This document shows, piece after piece, positions 1 to 42,611 of a stretch of DNA of 64,000 nucleotides. Below the pieces are notes generated by a model, which made no database searches, was not told where the DNA came from, and saw only the letters and a list, made by a program, of their open reading frames with translations. This DNA comes from Pipra filicauda (Eukaryota; Chordata; Aves; Passeriformes; Pipridae), in the NCBI RefSeq assembly GCF_003945595.2, contig NW_024104332.1, positions 4,278,001 to 4,342,000 on the forward strand, in the 5' to 3' direction. The stretch's first letter is position 1. Each line of letters begins with the position of its first letter. Position numbers and translations under genes: made by a program.

Positions 1-3000
1 ATGGGAAGAAGCCCACAGGAGTAATTTAATCTGTGCAATCTCATATGCAGATGGTTCTCCAATCTCTGCAAGGCCTCTGGCAAGAAACCAGAGTGATGCA
101 AAAACAAAAGCAAAAAGCGTGGTAATGGAGAGAATAAAAGATGTGGAAACATCTTTGAACTAGACCTAATTTTCTACTTGCATGGGGAGACCAGGGTAGC
201 ACATGGCCCAAGAATTAAACAGCCAGCACTTTTTCCTACTGAACCTGCATGACAAAGCTGTTATAAATTGAATGGTAAATTGAGATGTGCCACTCTGTTG
301 CTTCCTTATTTCTGTTAATCCTCAAGAAGACAGTCAATACCATTGTGCCACAACTGCTTCCTAGGAAAAATTCCTGGAAGGAAAGGGAGAAGAAGGGATT
401 TTTCAGTGTGGCATTTTTTTATAATGTCTCCATGCATCTGAGCAATGCTCTGTGTTCAGAGGATGAGATGACTAAAGAAACTCGGTTCCTTTTTAAACTT
501 GGGGCTTGTTTCCTATTTATTTTCTGATTTTCATGATTATTATATGAGTATTGCAAATATTTTCCTAATTACTAATTCACTTGTGGCCTAGAAGCATCTT
601 TATTCTGCAGTGCAAGAGGGGAAGGGTCTCAGTTTTGTCATCCTTTGTAAGCCACTCTGCTCCTCACATGAGCTCTTTTCAGGGTTCTGTACACACAATC
701 ATCTATCCCAGTAGTTCTAATCAGTTCAAAATAGGTTTAAGAGTATTTTTTTTATTCTTGTTGTTCCATTTTTCCTGATGTGAAGAGAGGAAGTCACAGG
801 GTGGGATTTGAAATGATAATGGCTGTGAGGATGGAAATGCCCCTTATACCCATTCCATAAGCATCACAGTTGGGCTGGGTCAGTGTTGTAAGGCAATATA
901 GTAAAGTCAAATTGAATTTATTGCGAAATGCAGCAGCATACAGATCTGCCATATGTGGGTAACAGGCCAGTTTCTTCAAGTGAAGGAGAATACATTTGAA
1001 AAAAAATCAACCCTGTCAATACCAGAATGAAGGGAACAGTGCCATGAAACATGCTGGAAGCTGTGAAGAGCTCATGCTTCTGAAATATAACCATTATCTC
1101 AGGGAGGATCCCACTCCTTTGATCTGTCTCACCTGTTTTGGGAGTCTGTAAATGCTGATGCCTGGGCCTTAATTCAAAGTGGCAGCCAGTAGGGAATTCC
1201 AGTGCCATGAAACTGTGCTATGCAAAGTTCATTAAATTTGTTCCATAACTATTATTTTCTTCACTCCGTAATTATGAGAAGGATGGAGTAATTCCCACAC
1301 ATACAGCTGTGAGCTGTTATGGAATACCATTAGAGCAGTTTGATCAAATGCTGACAGAAGTAATTCCCTCAGAACTAAAGGCATTTTACCCAAATAGGAG
1401 GATTTCCAAACTGCCCTGCGTTGTTCTCTAAGATAAGTGTGGAGATTCTGTAGTCCACTTTTAGGGAATCAGTGGATCTGGCATGCACCGATGTTGGGCT
1501 GGTACTGCCCACTTGCTAAGCCTTTTAGTCAGAAGAGTATTTCCCAGGCAGTTTATGTGAGTGGAGATGTAATTCCATTTGAGGCTACTGGTTTTGGGGT
1601 TGTTTTTTATAACACTGTACTACAGCAGTTCAAATTAGGGAAAAGCACAGGGCATTTTCCAGCTTGTTGCTTTTGCCTGTACCTGGGGCAGAAACAACCA
1701 AACATGGCTTAGGATTTTAAATACTTTGAGTTGTATGCTCCTCTCTAAAAAGAACCAGAAGTAACCAGGTAGCATGCACAGCTCTTTCTGAGAGATATTA
1801 CAACAAAACAAAATCAAGGACTGACAGAACAACAAAAAGGGGGGAGAGATGGTCTAGAAAATACCCATTCTGACCCCATTTTCAGTCACAGAGGAAGGAT
1901 ATACATCTATATCCACACCTATTTAACTTCAACGTTACAAGCACACTGCAAGGTGTGTCATTTATACTGAAAATGTTTTGTGGTTTTGTTGTTGGGGTTG
2001 GGGTTGGTTTATGTGTTTGGCTTCTTTTCCCTGGGCAAAAAGATTACCAATTAGTGAAAATGTTTGGGCATGTCTATGAATGTCCCTGCAAAGACATAAG
2101 TAGGGTCTCCCTCCTGTCCCACTCCCACAGAGTTACATTCTGACTTGAAGGCATACTTGAGGGCAGCTGCTGAGGTAGAAGCTGTCTGTGGTTTTGATTT
2201 TGTGCTAAATGTGGTTTTAAAGTTCAAAAAAAAAGATTTTTCTCGCTGACTACTTTTTTTAACCCTTTTACTGTGTCACTGAAATGGGAAGTGTCTGGAG
2301 CTCAGCAAGGATGCCATTTATTCTTGGGAGGATGGGGAAAGGTTAAAAGTAGAAACAGCTGATTAAGCAGGATGGCTCTGTAGAGAAAGCAGAAGGAAGA
2401 GAAATGTGAACATCTGTTAAAGCCATACCAGTGGCTATTTTGGCTAAGTTCAGCTTGCAGTTCCTTTTGAATTCCTCCTTCTTCAGTAGATGTCACTGCT
2501 ATCAGTGACAAACACAATGTTGGCCTCAGGAGCATCATTAATGTGGGTAACAGAGAACGTAATAAAGAGGAAAATCAGGAAGTTCTCTTTTTTTTTTTTT
2601 TTTTTAAGTTACCCCGGTCTTCACTGTCTTCGGTGCAAGTAAAAATGACATTTTGAAGATCTGATGATCCCTTTTACAGGGAAAATAAAACCAGAACAGT
2701 GCTGGTAGCTGTGGTGTTGGGTTTACACCACTTACAGTTTCATTCTGTACCTATCACGGTCCTACTGGATTTTGTTCAGGTCCCCATTGTCACAGAGTGG
2801 AGTCAAGGGATTCTGTCTAAGCTTCCACCATCTTTTCCCTCCAGCTACCATTCAAGATAGATTAATCTCAATCCAACAGAGTTATCTTCTCTTCCCCACA
2901 GTAAAACTGTCAGACTTATAGCAGCAGCACAATGGGTCTCTTTTTACTATTAATTTCTTTTCCTCGTGTGCCTAATACCTCACAGCTTTGGGAGGGAAAG

Positions 3001-5964
3001 AACTTCCTGAGAACTCTGTTTGGTTTGTATCTCATCAGAGCAGATGATTAAGAAAAGAAGCCTGACTTTCTCAGCAGCACTGGCTTGCTGCCTCAGTCCA
3101 TGGGCTGGATTTTGCTGTCCATCCATCCCCAAGAAAGGTCCAAATCGACCTTCGGAAATTTCTTCTCTAGACCAACTGTAATAAATGTTGAGTGAATGAA
3201 TTCATGTAATGATGCAAGAAATGCTTTCCTGAAGTCCAAATAGGCATCTGAATGACCTTCATCCTGCATTTTGTGCTTTGGTCCACAAGTAGGGATGTTT
3301 AGAAAAAGGAATTTTTTTTCTCTATATACATTTTTTTGAAGCGTGCAACTTGAGAGAAAGGAGTTGAAAGCATAGAGTGAATTATAGGCTTGACTTAACA
3401 TTTTATCTTCTGGGAAGACTCAATAATTTAACAGTGGATACTGGAACAGTTGATAGGAAATGTTTACAAAATCACTAGGTATTAGAAGATTTGGACCATT
3501 AAAGGAACTGAGCTAAGGGATGACTTTTGATATTGTGAAACAGAAATAAACTTGGACTGTGAATCAAAGCAGATCATTTCTGCCTTTGTTTATATGATAT
3601 TGTATCTTTTAGATAAATTGTATCTTTTTAAATAAATTAAAAAGCCCAGATAAGCAAGACTAAGCAAGGGCAGTATATGAATATGCATTTTAAATTTTCC
3701 ATCCAACATTAGTTTTAGCACAAGAATTTTTGGAGCTATTGTGGAGAAAATTATTTTGAACTCATGTATACATGTATGGGAAAACATACCCAAATTGTGG
3801 TTGCTGTTTTCTACTTGATTGATCTCTTGGCCCGTCCTGTGCACATCATTTGTGGATTTTAACTCTGCACAGATGTGCTTTGTCATACTTTGGAGAGAAA
3901 AGATTATTGACTTACTAAACAGTCAAGTTATTAGTTCCAGTTTCCTTAGAAGGGCCAGTTTTTTCCCTCTCCTAGGAAAACAGCCACACCTGTAAATGAA
4001 TGAAACTTGTTAGAGGTTTGAATTAATCATCCTTTACCCCCAGTTGTCATGGAGAGTTGAAATCCTATTGCCCTTTTGCTAGCTTAGATATCTAATTTAG
4101 ATATTTGTAGATATTTGACTTTAGGCAACCTTTAGTTATTACACATAGATATTTAGACTTTTCTTTAGTGAACAGATCATGGTCCTTACAATTATCCACT
4201 TACCACATGTGGATTTTCCAGAGTAGTATTTGCTCAAACTAATATATTTCAGAGATGCTAATTGGTCTTCCTATAAGTGTTTTAAGAGCCTCCAGAACAT
4301 TGTATTTGGATTGCAGTGTCTCATGGAATTACCTGTGCAATTTGCAGCAATCAGTGCTACAGGATTGTATGCCACTGGTAAAAAGAGAAGGAAGATTATT
4401 GATACAGTTTTAGTCTCGGTGAAACAGGCACAAAAAGTAACTGATTTCACAACACATTTCTTGTATCTGCATCAGGTTGTCCAGTGAGCAGCAGTGATCT
4501 CATATTTTGTAGTTAGCTTATCCTACAAAATGCTGTTGATTGTATTATTGTTTTATTAAGAGGACTCAGTTTCAGTGTAAAAGCAGAAAAGTAGATACAG
4601 AATAGTTGCTTTTTGTGACTAAGATGGGGGGGGGGTTAAAAAGAATGAGCTTTTCTACAATTACCTCTACGTGCCAATGTACTGTCAGTTGTTTGTCATC
4701 CTCTAGTCCCTCATAGGATGGGACTGCTGGATAAGAAAAACTTCCAAAGACAACAGCAAGTGTGACCTGAGCTCAGGATGCAGGTTTCTGTGTACTCAGC
4801 ATCGAACAGTCCTCCTTATTCTGTGGCAGTGGAATCTTTGAGCTGGCTGGATGAGGGACTTCTGGAGTGGGTGAGATTTGGGTCTTAATTCACACTGTAA
4901 GATTTGTACTGAGTTAATCTGTATGAGGGAGCTACACTCACAAATGTGTTATCATCTTTATTTCAGCTGAAAATAGCTTCATTGATGGTAGTACAGTGAG
5001 ATACTTAGATTTTTAAAGTGTGGTTTAGTTTTAATAGCTTAAACTAAATATGGAGAGGCCTTTTTCCACGATGCAAGCAGAAGAAAAGCTCTTATCTCCA
5101 TTCCAGGCCCAGCTCTGTGATCTTCTCAGGGTACTTCAGGACACAGTGAAATATTGCACGACAAATCTGTTAGAAATTTCCCTTCCTTTTGAGGCAGTTG
5201 TCACAGCAGGTTTACCCTGGATAGATGGTCTAATAAATAGATGGTCTAATTAATAAATAATTTTGTATATTTTATGCATTAGGTGCATTTTCCACTTCCA
5301 GAATCAATTCCAAGAATAGTCTGCACTGTAAGGCGATCAGAGCTGGTTTGGGTAGCTGTATTTTCTTCAAATGACAGATAAAGGAACTACTTTACAGCTA
5401 CTGCAGGTACAGAAACTATTTTACAGCTCACAGTTAATTCTTGCAGCGTCATTGTCATCCTTGCAAAGTTGTAACTTCAGGATCAAGTGGCTACTTACTA
5501 GATCAGTTATTCCAGAGATGGCAAAATTAAATATCAGCTGGTATGAAGAAAATACAAAACAACTCTGTGTGTGTGTGTGTGTGTGTGCTTGTGAAGATCT
5601 GAGTCTACTTTAAGGAAACTGGTGGCGGAGGTGTCAAGGAGTCCACTTGTATCTCAGGGCTGATTGCTCTTAGAGTTGGTACCTGGCTGAGGCAAAACCT
5701 TGGCAGATGTTGGTTGAGGCAATGGAGGCAGCAGGGCAGGAGAAAACTTTCTGCTGGAGTTCACTGCTGGTGAGCTGGGTGCCTTGTTTCGACACCACGT
5801 TGTACATCACCATGGATGTCACATGACAATATTCACATGTGTGAATAAAAATCAAGAGGACCTCCATTGACTCGTTCTAATTCAGAAATAAAATAAGTCT
5901 TTTATCCCTTTTGGCTTTCATTTTAATTGCTAAATTTCTTCCTAATTTTTTTTTTTCATTGCAG
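1..5964. other. Unassigned region upstream of the CALCRL leader exon
   Basis: AT-rich DNA without a credible coding exon; ORFs here are short and resemble no family I know. It is probably a 5' intron and/or 5' flank of CALCRL. Simple repeats seen are T18 at 2588-2605, G10 at 4626-4635 and (TG)11 at 5566-5587. A near-perfect tandem of TAGATGGTCTAATAAA lies at about 5222-5250. I could not place a promoter or the upstream non-coding exon. Mammalian CALCRL has TFPI as its upstream neighbour, but no TFPI exon was recognised here. Confidence 0.6.
5566..5587. repeat. (TG)11 microsatellite
   Basis: Eleven uninterrupted TG units, 378 bp upstream of the CALCRL leader-exon acceptor. Confidence 0.95.
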
Positions 5965-6013
5965 TTTGAGTTCATTCAACTACGACATAAAATTCACTGC
6001 ACTGGCCACAGAA

Positions 6014-34708
<28,695 letters not shown>

Positions 34709-34856
34709 ACTGCCGAGGCCTGGCCCGTGCCGGCGCGCTCGCCCTCCCGAACTCCCAGTCGGATCGAGTGACTTCATGGCCAGAAGATTTTTTACCTAAC
34801 TCGGGATGATGTTCTTTCCCCGAACAATGCAAACTAAACAGGCGCGTTTTTTGTAC

Positions 34857-34965
34857 GTATGTATACATATATATATATATATGCATATATACGTTTGTTT
34901 GTTTCTGTGTATCGAGTATGGACATCTGTACATATATATCTATATATGTATGTGCATTTATATAA
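34857..34965 (+). repeat. AT/GT-rich microsatellite tract in CALCRL 3' UTR
   Basis: The tract contains about eight AT dinucleotides at 34867-34882, broken by GC and AC, then GTTTGTTTGTTT and a second block of ATATAT/TATGTATG around 34930-34950. Confidence 0.8.
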
Positions 34966-37935
34966 GGTTACAAACTTTGCCTCTTCAGTTTCTACTGTGT
35001 AGACAAAGTTGGCAATTTTTTGTACAAAGGGAATCAATGAAGGATTTCTTATTTTCTTGGGAGTTTGTTGTAAGACTGTGCTGTGTTGAAGCCACTTCAT
35101 TTGCCTATAGAATCTTATACCAGACTCTATTGTCTTAACCTAAAATAGGACAAAACAAAATGGTTAAAGTAGGTGCAATAATAGCAATAGGTTATCCAGG
35201 TTATTTTTTGTGTCCAGCATTTATCTGACTGTCAAAAAAAGCCCAACAGGTAGTCTGAGGAAACAGATATTGCTGGTTTGGTTAAAGATATTGACAGTTT
35301 GGTTTGGCCAGTTTGGGTTTTTTCCCACTATTTTACATCAAGCATAGAGACACCAGTTCAAGGCTGAGTCTCTACGTGCTGCAAGGTAATATCTTGCAGC
35401 AAGCTTTGAGCAATTTTATTTAAGCTATTTTGGCACATTCAGAGATGCCTCCTTCTCCTGAAGCGTATGGAAGTTTCTTCCTGCTTTAAAACAGACAAGA
35501 TTGATGAGGCCTCACTGCCAGAAAGAAAAGGAGTAATCTGAATAACTGCAAACCCTTCCAGACACTAACAAGTAATTGCAGCTGATGGAACTTCACTGTG
35601 TGCTGAAGGAATTCACTCAACCCAGAGAAGACCATGTACAGGATTTGTTGTAGCATTGTTCTCATTTTATTTTTAAGTATTTCCCTGGCCATATGCTTGG
35701 TAACTTATTCCTTCATTCTTGGGCAAGGTTTTGATTAATTTTGTGGCTTTTTTTTTTGTTGTCTCAGAGAATCATGCAAGACTGAACACAGTGCACATGA
35801 CATACTACCTTTAAAGCCAGTGTATGAGGTTCAGACTAATCAAGCAAACTACTGTTAGTAATTGTCATTATTTGGAAAATCCAATATAAAGTTTGTTTTA
35901 TAAAGAGTCCAAACATTGTGGATTGAGACTTTTAATAATATTTTGGACCGCTTGATTCTGAATCTGCCTCAGTTACTCAGCTTAGAACAGTACTTTATAT
36001 GTTGTTTCTTTGGTTCTACTGGTGCATAAAGGTCTCACTGAAACCGAGGAGGTTGTCAGGAAGTTCTTGAGGAAATGTGTCTTTATAGAAATCTATGTTT
36101 TTGTTAAATCTTTATGCTTTAAAGCAGTCGTAGTTTTGTGAAGTGAAATGACAAAAATGCTCTCAAGAATGAGGGCGTGAAATGAGGTGAGTTCAGAAAA
36201 GTCCTACTGAAAATTAAAAGTGCAAGAAAAAATTTTATACATTTAATTTGCAGATAAGTATACTTGAAGTGGGGAAAAAACAAAATGAAGTGGAAGAAAA
36301 AGTAGATGCTGGAACAGACAGACTATTATGCTAATTAATGTATATCTGGTGCATGTAAACCAGTCCAAAAATCGAAAGACAGTTCTTTCTGAGACCATTT
36401 CAGTTTTAAATACTTAATTTTGTATATGAACACCTTGACTCTAACATTTAAACATTTTTGTCAGTAGCTTTTCTGTAAGCTTCACTAGCATCTAGGTAAC
36501 TTGTTGTCACAGTGTTTATTAGTTTGTGACTTCATAAGGCTTTAAATATTTTGTATTTAGAAGGAAAACATTAGGAGGATGTGGGAAGTTCACGCCACTT
36601 GCACCTTTCCATATTGTTTTTACAGTTCTTACGTCTGGAGTTTGAATTTAGAAACTGTTTTATTAATGATTTAGTTTCACAATATAGAATCTCGGCTAGG
36701 ACGCACAAATCCCTTCTCTTCTTTTGCAAGGCTGCCTGGTTGGCTGGTGGGATTTGGAAAATCTGTTGGATTCTGTACTGTAGAGCAGCGTGAAATCTGG
36801 CAACCAGATGTCACAGACTCTAAAACTGTGAGAATACAGTAAGGATGTACATGATTAGAGGCCACTTACAACTCTGCTTGCTGATCTAGGTAGTGTTACT
36901 TAAAATTGGTGCAATGTTCTGAAAATATTAGAGGTGCAGAAAATCCCTGCTCTGGCATAGCAGCTTTACACTTGTGGGACCAGATCATCAACTGGTACAA
37001 ATCTGTCTTGAGTTCCATTTGCAGAACCAACTGGTACCAGCTGAGAATCAAAGCCCAGGCAGGTATCTGTCCATTTTAAAGTACTTTAAATCCCTGATGG
37101 CTTATTATTAGACAATTATTTCATGGTACCTGGTGGGTTGTTGTCATTAAAACATAAGTGATGGTTTAGAGTGTGACACGATATTAGACTTTAATTTAGC
37201 TTCTCAGCTAGGCAGTTAAAATTTCGTAGCCTATAGATTTTTATCATTTAATGCCAAATAAATACTAATTGCTGTTTGCTCTCTGTCCTCTATTAGAGAA
37301 ACCTGTAATGGTAATTTAGGGGGAAAAAAATTGTTTTTTCCACAGAAATTATCCTCCTTGTAGGTGGACACTCACAGCATGCCTCTAGGCACACATCTGT
37401 CTTCACTTTGGAAAAGAAACATACATCCAGCTGGATGTGCAAGAAAATGTTTGTGGCTGTGGAGAGATCTCTTTCCCCTCTCTTTATGAAGTTAGATACC
37501 CTATTTTCTAATTTGCATTGGAAAATACCAATTCCTTATTTTGTCTTCCTACCTCACCTTTTTCGCTTTCTACATAACTGAGAGAAGCATCTGCTACTTA
37601 ATATGTTTTCCTGTCGCCATAAATTAAAATCAGATCCTTATGCTGATTTCTCATGGCTGATCTTCTACTTTGCAGAAGGTTGTAGGTCTTTATCTGTATT
37701 CTCTGGGATGGAAGTAAAAGGTTTTGGTGGGCCTGTGAGATTCCTTTGAACATGCAAATAGTTACCTGTTATTATTTGCTCTTTCTTTTTTTTTTCTTTT
37801 TTAATTTAGTGAGGATTTATTGTATCAATCTCCAGGGGCTACAGAAATAGTTGTCTTATATTTGTTATCTGTAACACCAGCATGTTAGAATTCTATGAGA
37901 GAAAATGTCTATTTTTTATGCTACTGTCTTCAATT

Positions 37936-37941
37936 AATAAA
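37936..37941 (+). promoter_or_regulatory. Putative proximal poly(A) signal of CALCRL
   Basis: AATAAA lies within TTAATTAATAAAATGC-like context, with a GT/T-rich stretch (TTGTTTGTTTAATGG) about 35 bp downstream. A U-rich tract at about 37788-37807 lies upstream. Confidence 0.55.
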
Positions 37942-38282
37942 ATGCTCCACTGCAGGATCCCCTCAGTTGTTTGTTTAATGGTAGCATTTATGCTGTGTAG
38001 TTTTTCATGGTGATGATCTGCTCGACTATTTGGCTGTAGAAATGCTGCAACACGTACTCCTTTTCATGTCAAGAAACATTTGGGCTGGAAACCAGACACC
38101 ACTCACATATTGTACTATGTAAATAAGATTAATAGAAGCTATAGCATTGTATTTATTGCTTACACTAAGAATGAAATGGAAAAAAATGTGAAGTTATTTT
38201 TTTTTTGGTTGTGCTTTATTTTCACCTTGTTCATATGACTCATCATGCATTTTAATTGCTGAAAGAAGTATTGTTTGAGATC

Positions 38283-38288
38283 AATAAA
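38283..38288 (+). promoter_or_regulatory. Putative distal poly(A) signal of CALCRL
   Basis: AATAAA is followed about 25-40 bp later by a TG-rich stretch (TCTTGTGCTGTAG), the usual layout of a vertebrate cleavage site. It lies 347 bp downstream of the proximal signal. Confidence 0.55.
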
Positions 38289-40106
38289 ATATTACTCCAA
38301 TTATTCACATCTCTTGTGCTGTAGTATAGAAATAACAAAGCTGATCTAAAGTAGGCTTTCCCAGATGTCTTAACTGTGTGGTAATTAAATATTAACCCAG
38401 AGAGAAAGTAATTACATAGAATTACTAACAATTATTCTGCTTTTAAGCGTTTGTTTATTTAATACTTATATTTTTAATGCAGAGTGTTGCATTTCTGGAG
38501 GATAATATAAGAGGACTGGACTTAAAATCATTTACTCAAAGGTTCATATTTCAATTTCTTGTCTTCCAATCCACCTTTTTAATAAAAAGTTATTAATACT
38601 TACTTATGTTAAGCAAAATTTTCTGTTTCATTGTGAGCTAGCAGCAGAATAGAGTCTAAATTAAACATACCTGTCTTCTTCATTCTATCAGTCTAGGTGA
38701 AGGTCGATAAGCAAATCTGAGTTCAAGAAAAGTAGGCAGTCTTATTTTCTTTTTAAGCCAAATATTTAAACACACAAGGAGATCCTAAATACTGATTCTT
38801 AATACTAGTGTCTGCACATTACCCATATTTAAAGTGTGTTAATGTCCAATCAAAAAATGCACAATCACCTGACTCTCATTCCTGACTTTTGAGCAGGAGC
38901 CTGTTGTTCCAGGTTATTTTGTTGATCTTTACTTCCTAGGACCAAATGTCAGTCAGTGGAAATGCTACTGCTTACAATATTTTGCACTCAGTGCCCAGCA
39001 GTAGAGAAAGTAGAAAAGTAACACAAGTGATATCTGCAGTAGCATTTGCAATTGGAGGATAAGTGCCAAAAAGCAATTAAACACAGTCTTTTGATCCAGA
39101 AAGAAAAATGAAAGAAAAATAACATACAGCATCCTTACCTCTCTAGATAAAAGTAAACAGTGGTTCTTACACCTTTTAAATAATTTTAAAAGAGGAAATG
39201 CTCTTACAGCACAAGTAGCCTTGCAATATTTAGGCATGGCAACAAATACATGAGAAAATAAAGAAAACAAACCTATTGCACAGGATGCCATTCTACTTTC
39301 TGCAAGACACAAAGATTGCTGCCTTTGAAAATATGTCAAGTGCTCTAATAGTATGTCTTGCATGTGCTTGTCATGGCAGTCACCATCGAAGTCAAAGTCT
39401 AATTCAAAGCGTTAGCATTTGACTGTTATCTGAGCCAAAACACCTGTGTGCCAAGAAAATACAAAATTCCCTTTGAACTGGTGGAGCAAAACATACCAAA
39501 AGTGAGTAATTGTTAAACACACAGCCTGCAAGCTGATCTGCTGACGTTGAAGATAATTTAACAGGCTTAAAGCAACGGTGTTAAAATTAAAACTCCGGCG
39601 ATCGTGAGTAAGCTGCTTTGGAGCTAGTGCTGGACCACAGAGTGAGCTCTCTGTGCACTGAGAGTCATCAATAGCTCTTGAGGAAGGACAAGCTGAAACT
39701 CAGTGGGAAAGTGCATCGTATCACATTTTGTTCAGCACACCAGTTTGTGTTCAAAGCCACACTGGAAGCCAGGGTGAGCGCAGCAGGTGGCCGTGCCGAC
39801 ACAAGCGCCCCGCAGCCCTCGGGAATGTGGCTGCTGGGAGGATCGTGTAGCACCACTGCACTGCTGCTGTACCAGGACAGAAGGGAGGAATAAAGAGCTC
39901 AGAATAAAAAGTAAAGAATAAAGGAATAAAGAACCCAAATGTTCTTTGGGAACAGAGGATAATTCTTACTTATAACTGAAATAGCGATAACACAAAAAAT
40001 GCCTCCGACGCATAAGGAAACACAGATCTGAACATAAAAAAACTCAGGGGGAAAAAAAACCCAATCAGTCTTTTTTCAAATCCCCCACAAAAGCCTCAGT
40101 AATGGC

Positions 40107-40557
40107 TGGTTTCACATAACCTGCTCCTATAAATAATCATCAATGAACAAAGCAAACGGTTTTTCTTGTCATTCCATCCTTACGTGCTGTGGACATTCTC
40201 TTTTTTACAAGAGCCCAGCTCTAAACTGTAACAAGAGCCTGACTGGAAGGTCAGAGGTGGCAGACCCCTGCTTATAATTAGAATTATTATCTATCAGTCA
40301 CCCTACAGCTGTATGTCTTTAACACCTTTTTAACCATAGTGCCCAAATGAACAATTTCAATTCATCCACATGGAGTTCATGCTTCATTTGAGATAAATGG
40401 CATACAGGATTGCTTTTTAAATTAAACTCAGTGTTATCACCACACCCAAAATAAAAATGTTCACCCCTAAAATGTAAAGTTATTTGCAACTACAACTCCT
40501 AAAGACTATTTTAAGGCTTTCTTTCCCTCACCAAGTTTTACCACTTTCTAAAGGAAA
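40107..40557. repeat. Direct duplication, copy 1 (451 bp)
   Basis: Begins TGGTTTCACATAACCTGCTC and ends CCACTTTCTAAAGGAAA. It aligns end to end with 42731-43182 with four substitutions and one T-run length difference (about 99% identity). Flanks differ abruptly at both borders. No ORF, terminal inverted repeat or known family was recognised. Confidence 0.97.
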
Positions 40558-40943
40558 ACTTTTACAAAGGGAAAAATATCATGTGATTAGTGCTAACACA
40601 CAAAGCTTAATACATTGTTCTGTGCAAATTTAACAGAACACAAATACAGAAAACTCAGAGCTTGTTTGCTGAAAAAGTGCTTGCACATTATTGCTAATTC
40701 CTGATTTAAGATGAACAAGCTTTCCTGGAAATTCAGGTTTCACACTCAGTATTGCATAAAAATATTTAAGAAAACAAAATGCTGAATTAGTAGGGAACAA
40801 CAATATTTAGATGCTACAGAAAGTATATTGCTATCAAAGAGTTCTGTTATTTTACAGGCAATAAAGATGTTAATAAAAACTTGGCAGGATATGATGGAAT
40901 TAAAGGGGGGGGGAAAGTAGAATAAACTATTTTATGCCTGGTA

Positions 40944-40970
40944 TATAGCACATTTTTTTAATGTGCTATA
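40944..40970. repeat. Perfect 11-bp inverted repeat with T5 loop
   Basis: The arms TATAGCACATT and AATGTGCTATA are separated by five T. The hairpin lies between the two duplication copies. It is too short for a microRNA precursor. Confidence 0.9.
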
Positions 40971-42611
40971 AAGAGGTTTAAGATCAGAGTACTGTTACCT
41001 TTCATACCATACACTTATAGACTCAGACAAATTATCAGGACTTGGTCCTTTAAGTTCCCTGGATGTAAGATCTTACACCTCGGAGAAGAGCTGGGAACAC
41101 AAATACTTTCACATTTTCCTCAGCTAACCTTGAATATGAACCAAATACGTGCATTTAACAGAGAGCTCCAAAGCACATTTGGCTGGGTTTCCCAGAAGGA
41201 TCTGCAGCCATATATTTCACAGAATAGTGTCCATAGCCCGATTTGTTCCTGCTACTCACAAAGAACTCCCACCTTGTGACTCCTGGTGGACTCCAGGAGC
41301 TGTCCTTAAGCACTGGGCCCTCCTGTCACATTTTGGGCAGGTGATGACGGGAGGATTTCCCTTATTCAAGGGTTTCTTTCAGTGCTCTCTGGGCATTTAG
41401 CCACCGGGGTAGTTCAGAATCTGCAACAAGAACCAAGTTCACAGCAAGAGATCTCAGTCTGAGATGACCTGAAAAATCATAACGGGTTTGTATTTGCTAC
41501 AAGACTGAGAAAACGTTTCCCCCTTTCTGTGAGAGGAAAATGGCAGTAGCTAATCACCTGTTATTTTTCCTCACATGGACTTGTTTATGACAGGAGTGCT
41601 GTAAATAGCCTGCTCTAGCTGTAATTAAAAAGCTAATTAAAATGATCTGTAGTTGGAATGTAAAAAATTCTCAGAGAAGGAGGTTGAATCAAGAAGCTTC
41701 CACAGAAATAAGAAAAATATTGAGAGTAAAAATGGAAACATGCTAGCACCAGAACTCTGCTGCAGACAACTACAGGACTACTTGCATTTATGTTCTTTCA
41801 TTATATAATAGAAAAAGATTTTTATCTTTTAAGCCATGTAATGTGGCAGTTTTTTAGAAATACAAGCACTTAACGTGGTAAAATGCATCTCTTTATGTAA
41901 GTTCTAGCAAAATACTTTGAGTTTTGCACCTTGCTGTCTTTTCCAGTACTTCACTAGCACTGGCATGATTTGTTATTATTTCAAACTATATCTTCCTCTC
42001 ATTTCTTAGCATTCACCAAAGATCAGCACCCAGCAGTTATCCACATTGCTGCAAGATACTTTCCTTTCCACCAGCTGTCTCCAAAGGTCTTGGAAACTGG
42101 AGGTCATCCTGCTCCAGGCCAGCACCTTTTCCCAGCCCTGCCAGCTGTGCCAGGACCACAGGGCATTCACCAGCACCCACTGATCTCAGCTGAGGTGCAC
42201 TTGGCACAGGGATGAAGGAGGTGGAGCCTCAGAGACTCATTAACTCACACCCATTTCCCCAGCAAAGCTGTTCTGGCACTCTGGAATAACTGGCATTGCT
42301 CCTTCCAGCAGGGAAGAATGCACTGAGCTGGTCTGCTGGCTGTGCTCTCCTCGCTGTGCTGTGGAATCTCTGGCCCTCTCCTCAATCACTCCCTGTTTAT
42401 GTCTTTTTAATGCTGTTGAAACAACTGGAGGGAGCAGGAATCCCCACCAGTTTTTAACATGCAGCAGCAGCTGCGAGTCGAAAGCCAGAAAAATCTAAGA
42501 ATTTGTCATATTTCTAATCCAGCAGAAGCATAAAATAAATAAAGCCTGGAATTACTGAATGTACATAGACAGCATGAGCACACTGCAAGCAAACAACGCC
42601 AGGAGCGCGGG

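Larger units (their letters stand above)
34709..38310 (+). other. CALCRL: CALCRL 3' UTR (3' end approximate)
   Basis: The region runs from the stop codon to just past the second of two AATAAA hexamers (37936 and 38283). It is AT-rich, has no plausible ORF, and contains an AT/GT microsatellite about 150 bp after the stop. The roughly 3.6-kb length suits this gene, whose mammalian mRNA also has a long 3' UTR. The exact cleavage site is inferred. Confidence 0.7.

Noticed and set aside
1991..2008. GGGGTTGGGGTTGG as an interstitial telomere-like or quadruplex element
   Set aside because: Only two full G-runs plus GG; the vertebrate telomere unit is TTAGGG, so it fits neither.
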